DNA of 64,000 nucleotides from Hofstenia miamia (taxonomy: Eukaryota > Xenacoelomorpha > Acoela), in the NCBI GenBank assembly GCA_004352715.1, contig SCFE01000081.1, forward strand, positions 1,301,925 through 1,365,924. Reading direction: 5' to 3'. Positions 1 to 11,964 of this stretch are shown here, piece by piece (position 1 is the first letter of the stretch; each line of letters opens with the position of its first letter). The notes under the pieces were generated by a model, which saw nothing but the letters and a program-made list of their open reading frames with translations, did not search any database and was not told where the DNA came from. A program made the translations under genes and the position numbers.

Positions 1-700
1 CAAAGAAATGCCGCCGCCACTCGTGCTCTCCCCTTAGCTCAATCTCCTCACTATTGCTGCTGAATTCTCACACAGTTGAAGATGAGACGAGTCAGTTGAT
101 CAGCTTGGCATTGCTTTGTAAGATGGACTCAATGCTAAATGGTGAGTGTGCAAAAAATCATTCACTGAAACAGGGGTTGCTCTTTTCTGTGTGTTACACT
201 TTTGGAAAACTTCACCTCAATTGAACTCCCTTATAACAAAAAGTTGTCAAGCTGGTATAATGGCTTTGTGACGGATCTCAGCTATTCAGAGAATCCGAAA
301 TGCATGTTCTCAAAATTTGGTATAGCAGGGTCACACTGAGGTTGTTGATGGAACACTCTCCAATGTTTCTCCCACCTCTAAATCAATGTTAAAAGAGTTA
401 GAACAGGTATGGGGTGGCATGTAACAATATGCCATGGTTGTCATCGTCAGCCAAAGTTGGTGTATGGGACGCGTTGTGAAGAACATGGGTCTGGTTTTGA
501 GGTTGGGCCAGATCCCCGTCCCCTCTGGTAAATTGGGTATACAATGAAAACTTGCAAAGTCTGGCCTGGAGCGGCATGTAACATTAGCAGGTACTGGTTC
601 CTAGTATTGGCCAGCTTACTCCCTTTTCGTGTTTACTAGTTACTAGTTGTTTGTGAATATTTTTAATATGTAGTGTATATAAGACTCCAAAGCATCTGTA
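1..700 (+). other. Possible eroded exon or transposon remnant
   Basis: This stretch is richer in G+C than what follows. One plus-strand frame is open from base 3 to the stop at 222-224 (73 codons), and a good donor-like GGTGAGTG lies at 141-148, so bases 3-141 could be the end of an exon entering from the left. A second coding-looking patch lies around 330-450 but has no long frame. I recognise no domain. An old retroelement fragment is equally possible. Confidence 0.2.
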
Positions 701-1259
701 AATAGAGAAATAGTTCAATTGAGTTCTCTTGTTCCATACAATTCTGTGCAACACCCATCTGATGCTACAATATATAATTTCATGCTTTGTACTGGAAAAG
801 GACGACTTTGGGTGTATAAAGCATGGAAAATCAATTTTCCATAGAACAAAGCACAGGAATGCAATTTCAATGTTTTTTTGTTATTAAATGCAAAAAAAAT
901 TATGTTGTGCTTGTTATTAGTATATACAATGAAGCTAAACCATAATTTTACACTTAGAAAATGTTTCCAATTTTCACAAATTATGGAAGTGTACTTTTCA
1001 ATCCTTTGCACAAACCTCTCTATTCACTTACACCTATAAAAGTATATATTGACAGAGGAAAATTTGCATTAAATTTGTATAAAATTTTGATTCAATACTC
1101 AAAATAGTTTTCTAATTGGCAACCAGTAAATGCTGCTTGTTCAGGACAAAAAAAATTATCCTATAGTCTTAAAAAGTGAAATGCAAAACATTTTTACCAT
1201 CAAAATATCTTATAATGAATAAAGCAAAAAGATTTTTGAAAAAATTTTTTTTGCAAACA

Positions 1260-1260
1260 N

Positions 1261-1291
<31 letters not shown>
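1260..1291. repeat. (TA)n microsatellite beside a single N
   Basis: A pure TA run follows one ambiguous base at 1260. Such runs recur near several assembly joins in this window. Confidence 0.9.
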
Positions 1292-1296
<5 letters not shown>

Positions 1297-1310
1297 GTTA
1301 CAGTAAGACA

Positions 1311-1340
1311 CTAACCTAGCCCTAGCCCTAACCCTACCCC
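1311..1340 (-). repeat. Short degenerate telomere-like tract
   Basis: Read on the minus strand the tract is about five TAGGGT/TAGGGC units, i.e. degenerate TTAGGG. It is too short and isolated to be a telomere. It may be an interstitial telomeric scar. Confidence 0.45.
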
Positions 1341-1495
1341 AAGGATGCATGATGGCTTAGTCAGCAACCTCAATTGGAATTTGGCTTAAATATATTACCA
1401 AATCCAAATTGTCTAATATACTTGCATTTATCTTAATTAATATAGTCAGGTTAAAATAGTGTAAATGAACCTTGATTATAGTGCAATGACTTTGT
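1341..1495. repeat. Diverged interspersed repeat, copy 1
   Basis: This block resembles 2431-2600: both carry the order GGCTTAG, GGCAAC/CAGCAAC, AATTG, ATATTAC, AATCC, and then AATAGTGTAAATGAA/ATAGTGTAAATGAA near the end. No coding capacity or clear termini were seen. It is probably an old non-autonomous element. Confidence 0.45.
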
Positions 1496-1499
1496 ACTG

Positions 1500-3388
1500 T
1501 GGTAGTCATCATTAAGCAGTTTCTATGCCCCTTAGAACCTTATGTGCTCATGGTGCATTGTTCTAATTTCAGGGCAGTAAGTGAAGATGCATTGTTTAAC
1601 TGCTATGCATACAATTAGATTGTTAACATTGAGATTATTGTGACTCAGTTCCAGTCTTGCTTTGCCTAATCTATTGGAAACAATCTATATACATTTCATT
1701 CTTTTATTTCGTGATGAAATAATGATCCATGAAGATGGCCAATGCAAGGGAGGAGGAAGCAGAGTAAGAACCCCATCACAGAGTTGAGGTTGCTGATGTA
1801 TTTTAACATAACTTCATCTTAGGTTGTTTCTGCACTGCTTGACGACTTAAATTTATGAAAACAGTTTATTGCATTTACTTAACTTTGTTTACACTAATTA
1901 TTCTGTAAGTAAATAGTTTTATGGTTGTTTGTAATTAACAATAAAAATGATTTGTAAATTTGGCAACACTTTTGTCAAATTGTGATAGTCTTTTTGATGT
2001 AATTTAAAAAAGAAAACAAAGATTTTTATATTATCTCTTGACCAGGATCAGTTACAGTTTAAGATGATAGTCTTCTACTCAATATACAAGTGCTTATCAA
2101 ATTAGATGAAGTGAGCTTTCCAGCTCAAGTAAAATCTTAAATTTACTCATTTAGCAAAATATTGAAATATTAAAAACAAAATATTAAAAACAGCTTTAAT
2201 AACTTGAATAACAATGTAAAAATGTATTAAAACTATAATTCAAGAAAGTAAAGAATAATAATTTATTTCTTGATTGAGTTTTATTTCACTAATTGCAAAT
2301 GGACATTCACTGAGAATTATTACTGTTATATATGAGTGTTCTGATTTAGTGTCAATGAACATTTTTACTGATGTCATTATATGCAAAGGATGCTGATAGT
2401 GCAAGTGATAAAAACTCCTACAATTTTAATTAGGATTCATGTTGGCTTAGTTGGCAACAACAATTGCAATGCTAGGTATTCAGCTGAAAGATATTACTAA
2501 TCCCAATGATCTAAGTTGCTTACACTTCCCATCTATCCTAATATATAAAACAAAGATGAAATAAGATAGTGTAAATGAAACTTGGTTCAATTTGCATTGC
2601 TAAACAAAAACGCTATGGAGTAACATAATACTTGTACAAAAGTAACTAATAAAAATATCAGATGAAATATATACAATCAAGTGATGTAACTTGTACTAAG
2701 TGGAATACCAAATAATTTGAAGAGTAGTCAAAAGTAAACAATTTTATTTCAAGCAGAAAAAAGCTACGGGTTAAAGTAGCTAATCAAATATCAATATATT
2801 GAGAGCTTTTTCTCAACTAACTTTCCAGTAGTCTTTCCTTACTTATTTTTTTCCTTATTGCTTTCATTGTAAGTTTTGGTGCTTTTCCAAGTACATGAAT
2901 CAGGTTTGTTCAATTTAAATTTCAGATGGAAACCAACCTGTTTATAATTATATTACAGCAAATTAATAAGTTATATATTTGAATCTTCTACTGGGCCAGA
3001 ACTAAACTCTTTCTGTTCTTGACTATTTGTCAATGATTAACAGATTAGTTTTGTTTGTTACAATTCTTAATTGAAATTAATGTAATTTTAACAAATAATT
3101 AATATTTAAGCATCTTAGGTCAGAAGTTTGATAGATAAGCTGTTGAATTTGTGCTCTATATTTATCATGTATATTAAAACTTTCATCAAAGTAATAACAT
3201 ATATGAGCTTTAACAATAACTACCTTAACTTAAAAAACAGCAATGTCCATTAAACCATCACCAAATACACAATAAGTACTGCATTAACAGTGTGGACATC
3301 AAAACCAGGTGTTGGTAACTAAAAATAAAAGTAAATAAAATTGAAAATCAATAGATAATCAACAATACACTACCCAAATACATGCTGT

Positions 3389-3419
<31 letters not shown>

Positions 3420-4728
3420 GTGCTTTGTAAATCAAGTTTCATTTATGCATGTGATTTGTAAAATCATTTCATTTAAATGTGCAGTTTGTAAATAGTGCAC
3501 ATTGTAACAGTAAAAAAATATTTTTTGAAAGTTTCAATTTTAATTATTTTCCACTAAAAATCTAAAAAATGAAAATTTATTTAATCTATGTGTTGGTTTT
3601 TACATGTTGACTACAATTGCCCATCCAATTTTAATTTTCCACTTTGATCTTGATTTGTATAATAACTATCCTTTTTCTATATTCAGAAAGTGTTATAGTA
3701 TGCTAAAAATACAATAAATACTTGAAAATTACTTTTTAAGAATATATGCAAAATAATTGATTTGGGCCATATATACGAATATATCCATAAATTATATACC
3801 ATTTGGTGCATATATGTACCAATTCATAGTCAATTAGAATTGTGAAAATGCCATCACAATTAGTATTTTATGAACTATTTTATTAATCTTGTTATATGTA
3901 AGGTCACAACTGGAAAAGAATAAAGATTATTGAACTGTGTATATTCCTTGCCAATTTACCTACACTATCTTCAAACAAAAGATCATTTTTCCTTGAGATT
4001 TATGTGGGAATTTCACTTGAAATTGAGATCAAAAAATCAATTCTTCTGTATTCAACTTATAACATAATGTAAACTATAAACAGCACAGCTGTAAAGCAAT
4101 ATGTAAATGAATACACTCAATGCTTTTGGGTTTCTTAATTTGGTTGTAACATTTAAAAATATTTGGTGATTAATCTCTGCATCATAGTAATTGTAGAAAT
4201 TGTGAAGAGGATTTATGGAAATTTAATATAAAAATTCTCAATTTACAATCACTTGTGAGTGCCAGCTTGATTAAAGGGTTTTTCACTCATTGGCAACATA
4301 TTTTAAATTGTTGTAGAATTTAGGCATTTATTAAAATTGAGTAATTTTTTTAAATTTGCTTAAAAATCCAAAAAACATTCAAATTCTTCCCATACATAGT
4401 GACAAGTCCCATCAAAGGATAGCATGTTTGGACTCAAGATGAAAATGAAATAGGAAACAATTCGTTAACCAGTGGTTTTCTCAATTTTCAGATATCATTA
4501 TTATTTAGTGAGTTACTAGTATTTAAAACACTACTTACATTATCCATTACAAATTGTAAAAAATGCCTGAGTTGCTTAGGCTTAATGTTGGTGTTTGTTC
4601 AAATGTCAAAATTTAAGCAGTTTTGAAGAACAAAGTATCTTATAAGTAGTTCATGTCAGAATGATCATTTATAAATGGAAATGTACAAAGTCTACATATT
4701 AATGAAAAACTGCAATAAACCAATTTCT
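1500..4728. other. AT-rich non-coding stretch
   Basis: No gene was recognised. It contains the second repeat copy (2431-2600) and a TA microsatellite (3389-3416). Frames are short and stop-rich on both strands. Confidence 0.6.
2431..2600. repeat. Diverged interspersed repeat, copy 2
   Basis: Partner of 1341-1495 in the same orientation, with many substitutions and indels. The best shared block is ATAGTGTAAATGAA near the right end. Confidence 0.45.
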
Positions 4729-4732
4729 AAAT

Positions 4733-6581
4733 TGTAGAGTCACTCAGGGAAAATTCGTGATTATTATTTATTATATTTATATTTGTCATGACGTCAGTAT
4801 GACGTATCCCCTTATTTTGATTTCGGTTTACGAAAACCATGTCATGTCCCCTTGATTTGGTGCTACATAATTATAAGCTCAAATTTAATTTGCAAGGGAA
4901 GTTAATAAGTCAATGACACAACTATCTTGTGATTAACTGTAGTTGTAAACAAAGGCAGGTAATTATTTGAAATTGTATAAATTGAGAAACACTGTTGAGA
5001 AAGGTCAATAGATTTTATCTAGCTTCAATTACTGTTCACTTTCTCTTCCGTTATTTGATTATTATTTTTTGAATATGAAAATAATTGCTTAAGTGTGGTG
5101 ACAATTTGGGAGTGCTTTCTCAAAGTACAGGGCAACACGTAGCTCCTGGAGATCAGCAGATCTTACCAGCCCAAATTGTGGACTCATTAAGTTACAGATA
5201 TGGTTACGCATAAGGAAATAATAAAACTTTCATTCGATATTCANNNNNNNNNNNNNNNNNNNNNNNNNNNNNNNNNNNNNNNNNNNNNNNNNNNNNNNNN
5301 NNNNNNNNNNNNNNNNNNNNNNNNNNNNNNNNNNNNNNNNNNNNNNNNNNNNNNNNNNNNNNNNNNNNNNNNNNNNNNNNNNNNNNNNNNNNNNNNNNNN
5401 NNNNNNNNNNNNNNNNNNNNNNNNNNNNNNNNNNNNNNNNNNNNNNNNNNNNNNNNNNNNNNNNNNNNNNNNNNNNNNNNNNNNNNNNNNNNNNNNNNNN
5501 NNNNNNNNNNNNNNNNNNNNNNNNNNNNNNNNNNNNNNNNNNNNNNNNNNNNNNNNNNNNNNNNNNNNNNNNNNNNNNNNNNNNNNNNNNNNNNNNNNNN
5601 NNNNNNNNNNNNNNNNNNNNNNNNNNNNNNNNNNNNNNNNNNNNNNNNNNNNNNNNNNNNNNNNNNNNNNNNNNNNNNNNNNNNNNNNNNNNNNNNNNNN
5701 NNNNNNNNNNNNNNNNNNNNNNNNNNNNNNNNNNNNNNNNNNNNNNNNNNNNNNNNNNNNNNNNNNNNNNNNNNNNNNNNNNNNNNNNNNNNNNNNNNNN
5801 NNNNNNNNNNNNNNNNNNNNNNNNNNNNNNNNNNNNNNNNNNNNNNNNNNNNNNNNNNNNNNNNNNNNNNNNNNNNNNNNNNNNNNNNNNNNNNNNNNNN
5901 NNNNNNNNNNNNNNNNNNNNNNNNNNNNNNNNNNNNNNNNNNNNNNNNNNNNNNNNNNNNNNNNNNNNNNNNNNNNNNNNNNNNNNNNNNNNNNNNNNNN
6001 NNNNNNNNNNNNNNNNNNNNNNNNNNNNNNNNNNNNNNNNNNNNNNNNNNNNNNNNNNNNNNNNNNNNNNNNNNNNNNNNNNNNNNNNNNNNNNNNNNNN
6101 NNNNNNNNNNNNNNNNNNNNNNNNNNNNNNNNNNNNNNNNNNNNNNNNNNNNNNNNNNNNNNNNNNNNNNNNNNNNNNNNNNNNNNNNNNNNNNNNNNNN
6201 NNNNNNNNNNNNNNNNNNNNNNNNNNNNNNNNNNNNNNNNNNNAATTACAGACTATTATTTAGTGAGCTGAGAACTAACAATGAAAATGAGATGTTTATT
6301 TTGTCTATGAGATAGAAATTAATAAGTGAGACAAATAGGGTAGCACCATGCACTAAGTTGAGCACTACAATGTTCCTGAAGACTTTGCTTTGGCTGGAAG
6401 CCATGTGAGTTGGTCATCTTGGAGTTACCTAAAGTATTGATTACTTGGATGAATTACCAATGTTTATATAAGTTTTCTCTTTAATTGTTTTCCCAGAATC
6501 AGGGCTGTCATCATATCTCTATGTAAAACCTTCTACAGAGTCAAATAGTGTTCTAGTATAATTACAGCCCACAATTCTACA
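4733..6581 (+). mobile_element. Solo-LTR-like element, copy A (interrupted by a gap)
   Basis: The unit opens with TGTAGAGTCACT and closes with ATTCTACA, i.e. TG...CA with a 6-bp inverted terminus, and is flanked by a perfect 4-bp direct repeat AAAT (4729-4732 and 6582-6585). Inside are a TATA-like TGTATAAA near 4974 and an AATAAA near 5219, as expected of an LTR with promoter and polyadenylation signal. No gag or pol reading frame is present. 1000 Ns (5244-6243) interrupt it. Alignment with copy B suggests only about 70 bp are truly missing, so the real element is about 0.9 kb. The lineage cannot be named; a MITE is a less likely alternative. Confidence 0.7.
5244..6243. other. Assembly gap (1000 N)
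   Basis: A run of exactly 1000 Ns inside LTR-like copy A. The length looks like a convention, not a measurement. Confidence 0.95.
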
Positions 6582-6585
6582 AAAT

Positions 6586-7016
6586 ACATGAAAAAAATTC
6601 ATAAAATTAATCAAAATATGCTTAAGAAAACTTATTTTAGCATTCATGCAAATCATTTAAAAATATTAACATCCTGTATGAACTTCTAACTTAGTGGAAT
6701 CAAATTGTGTGAGCTTTGTAATTTGAAGAGCCAATTACTATAATACACATTGCATGTATATTGTTTCATTCACATGAAATCAGTGAGCAATCCTAAAATT
6801 CTATCTACTGAATCAAAGCATCAATTTACCAGTGTTACAAATTAATAACAAACTCCTCCTGCTATAATACCCTATCATAATAAAAGCTAAAAGTAAATAG
6901 GAGATCATGTTAGAGAAGAGTGGCCACACTTGGCCAACCTGATACAGTTAACCTTAAGAAATAGTTGTATAAGACTAGAGCCTTACTTAAGATAAAGAAT
7001 AAAGAAGCCCTAACTC
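6586..7016. other. Non-coding spacer between LTR-like copies
   Basis: AT-rich and stop-rich. Nothing was recognised. Confidence 0.5.
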
Positions 7017-7020
7017 TTAG

Positions 7021-7909
7021 TGTAGAGTCACTTGGTGATTTCATGATTATTATTTTTGATTTTTCTATTTGTAATGATGTCAAAATGACATAAACCTTTA
7101 TTTTGATTTTCATTTGCAACAACAGTTTAATTTTTTCTTGCTTAGGTGCTATGTAGTATTATTGCTCAAATTAAATTGCAAGGGAAACATGATCATCACA
7201 TGATATTATGTTGTAAACAAAGACAGGTAACAATTTACAATGTATATAATGTGAAACAATGTAGAAAATGGTCAATAGATTTTATCTAGCTTCAACTTCA
7301 GTCTACCTTTTTATTTAGTAAATTCTTTTTTGATATGACAATAATTGTGTAAGTTCTGGCGACAATTTGGAGTAATTTCTTCAAGTACTGATGCAACACA
7401 TAGTGATTCAGATAGTAAGCAAGCACAAGTTGTGGCCTGTATTAGGTTATGTGTATGGCTACATATAGAAATAATAAACCTTTCATTTGATTTCAACAAG
7501 TACATGCACAAATAATTGATTACACTGTGATGATATTATACCATTGGTTAACACAAATGCATGGCTACTACATGCTGTTATTTAGTGAGCTGAGAGATAA
7601 GAAAACAAATGAGATGTTTATTTTCATAGTGAGATAGATAATAAAGTGTGAGACAATTAAGGTAGCACTGATCACTCAAGTTAAGCATTTCTCTTTTTGG
7701 ACATCACTTTGGCTGGAAGCCATACAAATTGGTCATCCTGGAGGTTACCTAAAATAGTACTTGTTACTTGTATAAATTACCAATATTTATTCTAAATTAT
7801 ATTCTAATTTAATGGAATCAGGGCTGTTATGATAAGGTCACTCCTGCAACCTTCTGCCATGACAATGAGTTCTGTAGTGTAATTAGATTTCCCAGGCCAT
7901 GATTCTACA
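7021..7909 (+). mobile_element. Solo-LTR-like element, copy B
   Basis: The most complete copy, at 889 bp. It starts TGTAGAGTCACTTGG and ends GATTCTACA. Flanking 4-mers are TTAG (7017-7020) and TTGG (7910-7913), so the target duplication is imperfect (3 of 4). It shares with copies A, C and D the motif order: CCCTTGATTT-like block, CAAGGGAA, TGTAAACAAAGNCAGGTAA, a TATA-like box, GTGAGCTGAGA, and CAACCTTCTG. No open reading frame of interest is present. Confidence 0.7.
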
Positions 7910-7913
7910 TTGG

Positions 7914-8428
7914 GTGCTGTGAGTGAAATCTAAACCTAAACTTAGTGCAACTCTCATCTCATGCAATTTTTATGATGGCAATAAATGTTAATTTTAGTTA
8001 CAAATGAAATGCATTAGAGCAAAATCCCTAACCATTCACCTATCCTAAGTTAAAGTGACATGCCAGCCAAGCTATACTACACAGATAAAACTAAAAACAC
8101 ATACTTTTTAATAAAATATTAAGTGAAGATAAAAAGTAAAAAACAAATAAAAACAGGTATAGTAAACAAAATAACATACTGTTGAAAATATAGGAAATAT
8201 CAGTCTGTTACAAATTTGGTCCTCTACTATGGTTAGTTTTACCAAAATGATATTAGCAGGAATTTAAAAACTAAAAAAAGCACCATTGTTACATTCTCAT
8301 ATTAGCAATTAAAACATTTTTGTAACCTTAATATTGAATTTGGTTATTATAAATAAGGAAGTAGAACAGAGCTTAATGTCTTTATGCCACAATATGTATG
8401 AATGGTATGAATGTATATATATATATAT

Positions 8429-8466
<38 letters not shown>

Positions 8467-9846
8467 CTACAAACATTAAAATAAATGTTTGAAAACTTAA
8501 TAAAAATTAAATGTATAGATGTATAGCACTTTAATATTCAAATCTTCAGCAACAATATTGAACAGTGTCCTTTTAAGGTACTTTTCAGCATTTCAGAAGT
8601 GATGGAAACTTTTGCACCAAGAATTATGTTAGCAGACCTGCCATCTGCTTTGCAATTACTTGTCTGGAAAATTATTGAAGCAATTATCCTAGTCTAGAAT
8701 GCATTCATCAATTTTCAGTTTTCAAAACATTTTCTGCTGTGAATGATCCCTAGATTTTAAACAGAATTCTTCCAAACCACGTCCTAACATACTTGTTTTA
8801 CAATGAAACTTCTGGTAAGACTGATATCAGTAAATAATTATCCTATATTTTTAACTTTATAAATTTTAAGAATGTTTTATTCTGCATCTTAACATTTTTA
8901 TTATTTGAGAAGTGATTTGCCATCATGAATTGATCTTTTGTTTTTAACAAAGTTGCTTTTCTCCATTAGCCATGTACTTCAGTAGTTAATGGCATTGTTG
9001 AGTTTCTCTGGAGCAACATTATAAACACAGTCTTCCCAACTTGCATCAAAATTTTCCCATCAGTTGTATTTACATGAAGTTGAACTCTGTAACTGGATTC
9101 AAAATGCAGTGCTCTAGGGCTATTTTACAACAAATACTGCAACTGTCATTCTGAAAAGAAAATTCTATTAAGCATATAGCATCATTTCCAATTTTGCTAC
9201 AAGCATTCCAGAGCACTTTACAGTCAATTGTTTCTGGAAAACAATATTTTTGAGAATTCACAAAATATGTAAACACAGCAAATTCAGTTACTAATGGTAA
9301 ATTAACAAAATGCTAAAATGGGTAAATTGACCTTTTTCAGTATATGACAGATTATTGCAATAGTATTTGTAAATAAAATTACAAATTTCATAACATTTAA
9401 GTTGTTATATTAAAAATTAAGTTCAAATTCTTTGTAAACTAACCAAGAACAATCAATTTTTGAAATATATTTAAAATTAACTTTTTTCATGAAAAAGGCC
9501 TTCATTGACAAACACAAAAACACTATGAAAAGTTTTTGCAAAATAATTAACTAAACTATTTTAATAACCTTCATGAATGTGTGTAGCAAGATTTATACAA
9601 ATATATTTTAACAAGTTTTCCAGCATTCAAAAATAGATTATTTCTATTTAAGAGAAAAAATACATAGCTTAAATGAATATGAAAATATAACTGAATAAAA
9701 GCATGTGGTGATTCTACTTTTCTCTATCACTTCCTAAAGTTCCCTACTTTAAAGTGTGATATATTCACTTCCAAATACTTCAACTTGCAATGCACACTCC
9801 TGATTTGTTTAGATTCAACTTTAACTAAAACAAACTTGGATTATTA
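7914..9846. other. AT-rich non-coding stretch
   Basis: Contains a TA microsatellite (8413-8464). Short frames occur on the minus strand around 8550-9280, but none resembles a known domain. Confidence 0.5.
8413..8464. repeat. (TA)n microsatellite
   Basis: About 50 bp of TA with a brief ACACA interruption. Confidence 0.9.
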
Positions 9847-9850
9847 TTAT

Positions 9851-10757
9851 TGTAGAGTCACTTGGGGCCCTTATTTATTTTATTTTTCAATTATTGGCAC
9901 TCTCCAATTAATTTGGTGCTATTTACTATCTTTGATTTAGTGATTTTATTAATTTGCAGTTGTTTCAACTTAGTTTTTGAATTTAGTATAATTGTCCCCT
10001 TGATTAGAGAATATGTGTGATTGCTTGACTAATTTGCAAGGGAAACAAGTGAATTTTTGTAAAACAGTAAATATTTACCTTTTTCTGTAATAAATAGGGA
10101 ACTTACTGTTATCAAATGTCAAATAAATTTTGTTTTCACTGGATAACATTTGCTTTATTTTTCTTTATTACATTACTAACTTTTTTAGATCTGGTATTGT
10201 TAATATGATAATAAACTTGTAAGATCCGGTGATAATGTGGGAGGAACTCCACTGTGCCTGGGGCAATAACTCGCTCCTTGACAGATGTGAGCCCATATTG
10301 TGGTCACTATAGGCTATGTATAGGCATAGGGAATAAAACAACTACTAACTCAATTGATTGTACATGCACATAACATCACACTTTGCAAATATACTATGCT
10401 GTTGGCATATGTGAACACATGGTATTTACACATTATTAATATCTATTACATGAGCTGAGATAACAAGAACTATGAGCTAAAGTTGTTTTATTGAGCTAGA
10501 AATTAAACTTGAGACACACAATTAGCACCTTGGATGGTAAGGATAGTTTCAAAACATTTGGCTTCAGCAAGATGCTGTGTAAATTGGTCACTAGCAGGAA
10601 TGCCTTCTTGGAAATGGTATCAGTTTTTTTTCTACAGTGAAATTGGCAAACTACCAATCTTAATTTGTTTTGTTAGAATATGGGCTGCTCTCAGTGATGG
10701 TAATTCTTCACAACCTTGTACTGCTTAAGCTGCTAGACACAACCCTCTGATTCTACA
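9851..10757 (+). mobile_element. Solo-LTR-like element, copy C
   Basis: This 907-bp unit starts TGTAGAGTCACTTGG and ends TTCTACA. It is flanked by a perfect 4-bp direct repeat TTAT (9847-9850 and 10758-10761). It is more diverged from A and B than they are from each other, yet keeps the internal CAAGGGAA block, AATAAA-type signals and the GAGCTGAGATA block. Confidence 0.7.
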
Positions 10758-10761
10758 TTAT

Positions 10762-11353
10762 GTCATTAAAAGAACTTGTATTGCACATTCAAGTAGCTGT
10801 CAAGACAGATATAATTTTATTTTGTGCTCAACATGTCATGAAAAGTATTCCAGATTAGTTTTGCTTTACATAAATGATTTGTTTTATAAATATAATGCTA
10901 AAATTAATAAATCAAAAATAATTTGCAATAGTTTCATGGATAATGTCACACTAATAAATAAGACAAGACAAGCCCAACAATATATGGCTGCATTATAATA
11001 GCAAATATAAATTATGTTAGATTCAATAAATAAATGCAATTTCACATAATTAGCACACACTCATCCTTAGGCAAATTATTTCTGAAGAAATCTAACTAGG
11101 AGAAACTTCTAAAACTAAGCTTTTGACTTGAACCCTCATATGCACAACACATAGCTAATATTAAAATACTTCAAGTATGGTAAAGCAACTTAACTTGATT
11201 ATTTCAAACAATGTTTATAACTATTAATACAGCTTGGGCATTAATTTTCCAATGCTATTTTATAGATCAAGTATGTCCACACTCTTAATTTAAATCATAA
11301 ATAACATGCTGAATGTGAAAAAATGACATTTTTTCAGGTTTCCAAGGGCATAC
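10762..11353. other. AT-rich non-coding stretch
   Basis: No gene, RNA or repeat structure was recognised between LTR-like copy C and the mariner-type element. Confidence 0.5.
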
Positions 11354-11370
11354 TACACCATTTCTCAACA

Positions 11371-11490
11371 AAATTGGCAAAACTGTGCCACCAAATTTGC
11401 ACACTGAGAACACCAAATTGGCAAAACAGGAGTACCAAATTGGCATAATGGGAACATAAAATTGGTAAAAATGTGCTCCCAAATTGGCAC
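11371..11490. repeat. Left iteron array of the mariner-type TIR
   Basis: Five contiguous 22-bp units start at 11371, 11393, 11415, 11437 and 11459, each beginning AAATTGGCA or a close variant. A partial sixth unit follows. They mirror the right array and are plausible transposase-binding sites. Confidence 0.85.
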
Positions 11491-11964
11491 AATTTTTATT
11501 CATTTTACAATAGAATAATATACATAAGATATTCATATTTCAGTGATTCATAAGAATCTGTTAATTATTGTGCATGATTTGTAGAGTGCAATTTATTGAG
11601 AATTATCACTTCATGAAGTTATGCAAAGTGATGCAAAGCAATTCAAATAAGGCAGCTAGACAACCATTGTCAATTAGCAATTCTTATTTTCACCTTATTA
11701 TTATTTTTCATTCATTTCTGATCTCATTGATTCATATTTTTAGCAATATGTATAAAGCATATTTTTGATTATTCAAACCTTGAATGTGTGTAATCATCCG
11801 ATTAGCTATAAGAAACTAGAAAGTAAAACAATCATATACAAATTAATTGAACAAAAGGCTCACACAAAATGATTAAAAGTTGAAATCACTACTGTCATAC
11901 TAGAAGTGTTCTCACAAGAACCATGGCTGACCAGTAAATGAAATTGAATTTGTTGTTTCAGAAT

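Noticed and set aside
5200-6315. A 371-codon open frame.
   Set aside because: Almost entirely Ns; an artefact of the gap.
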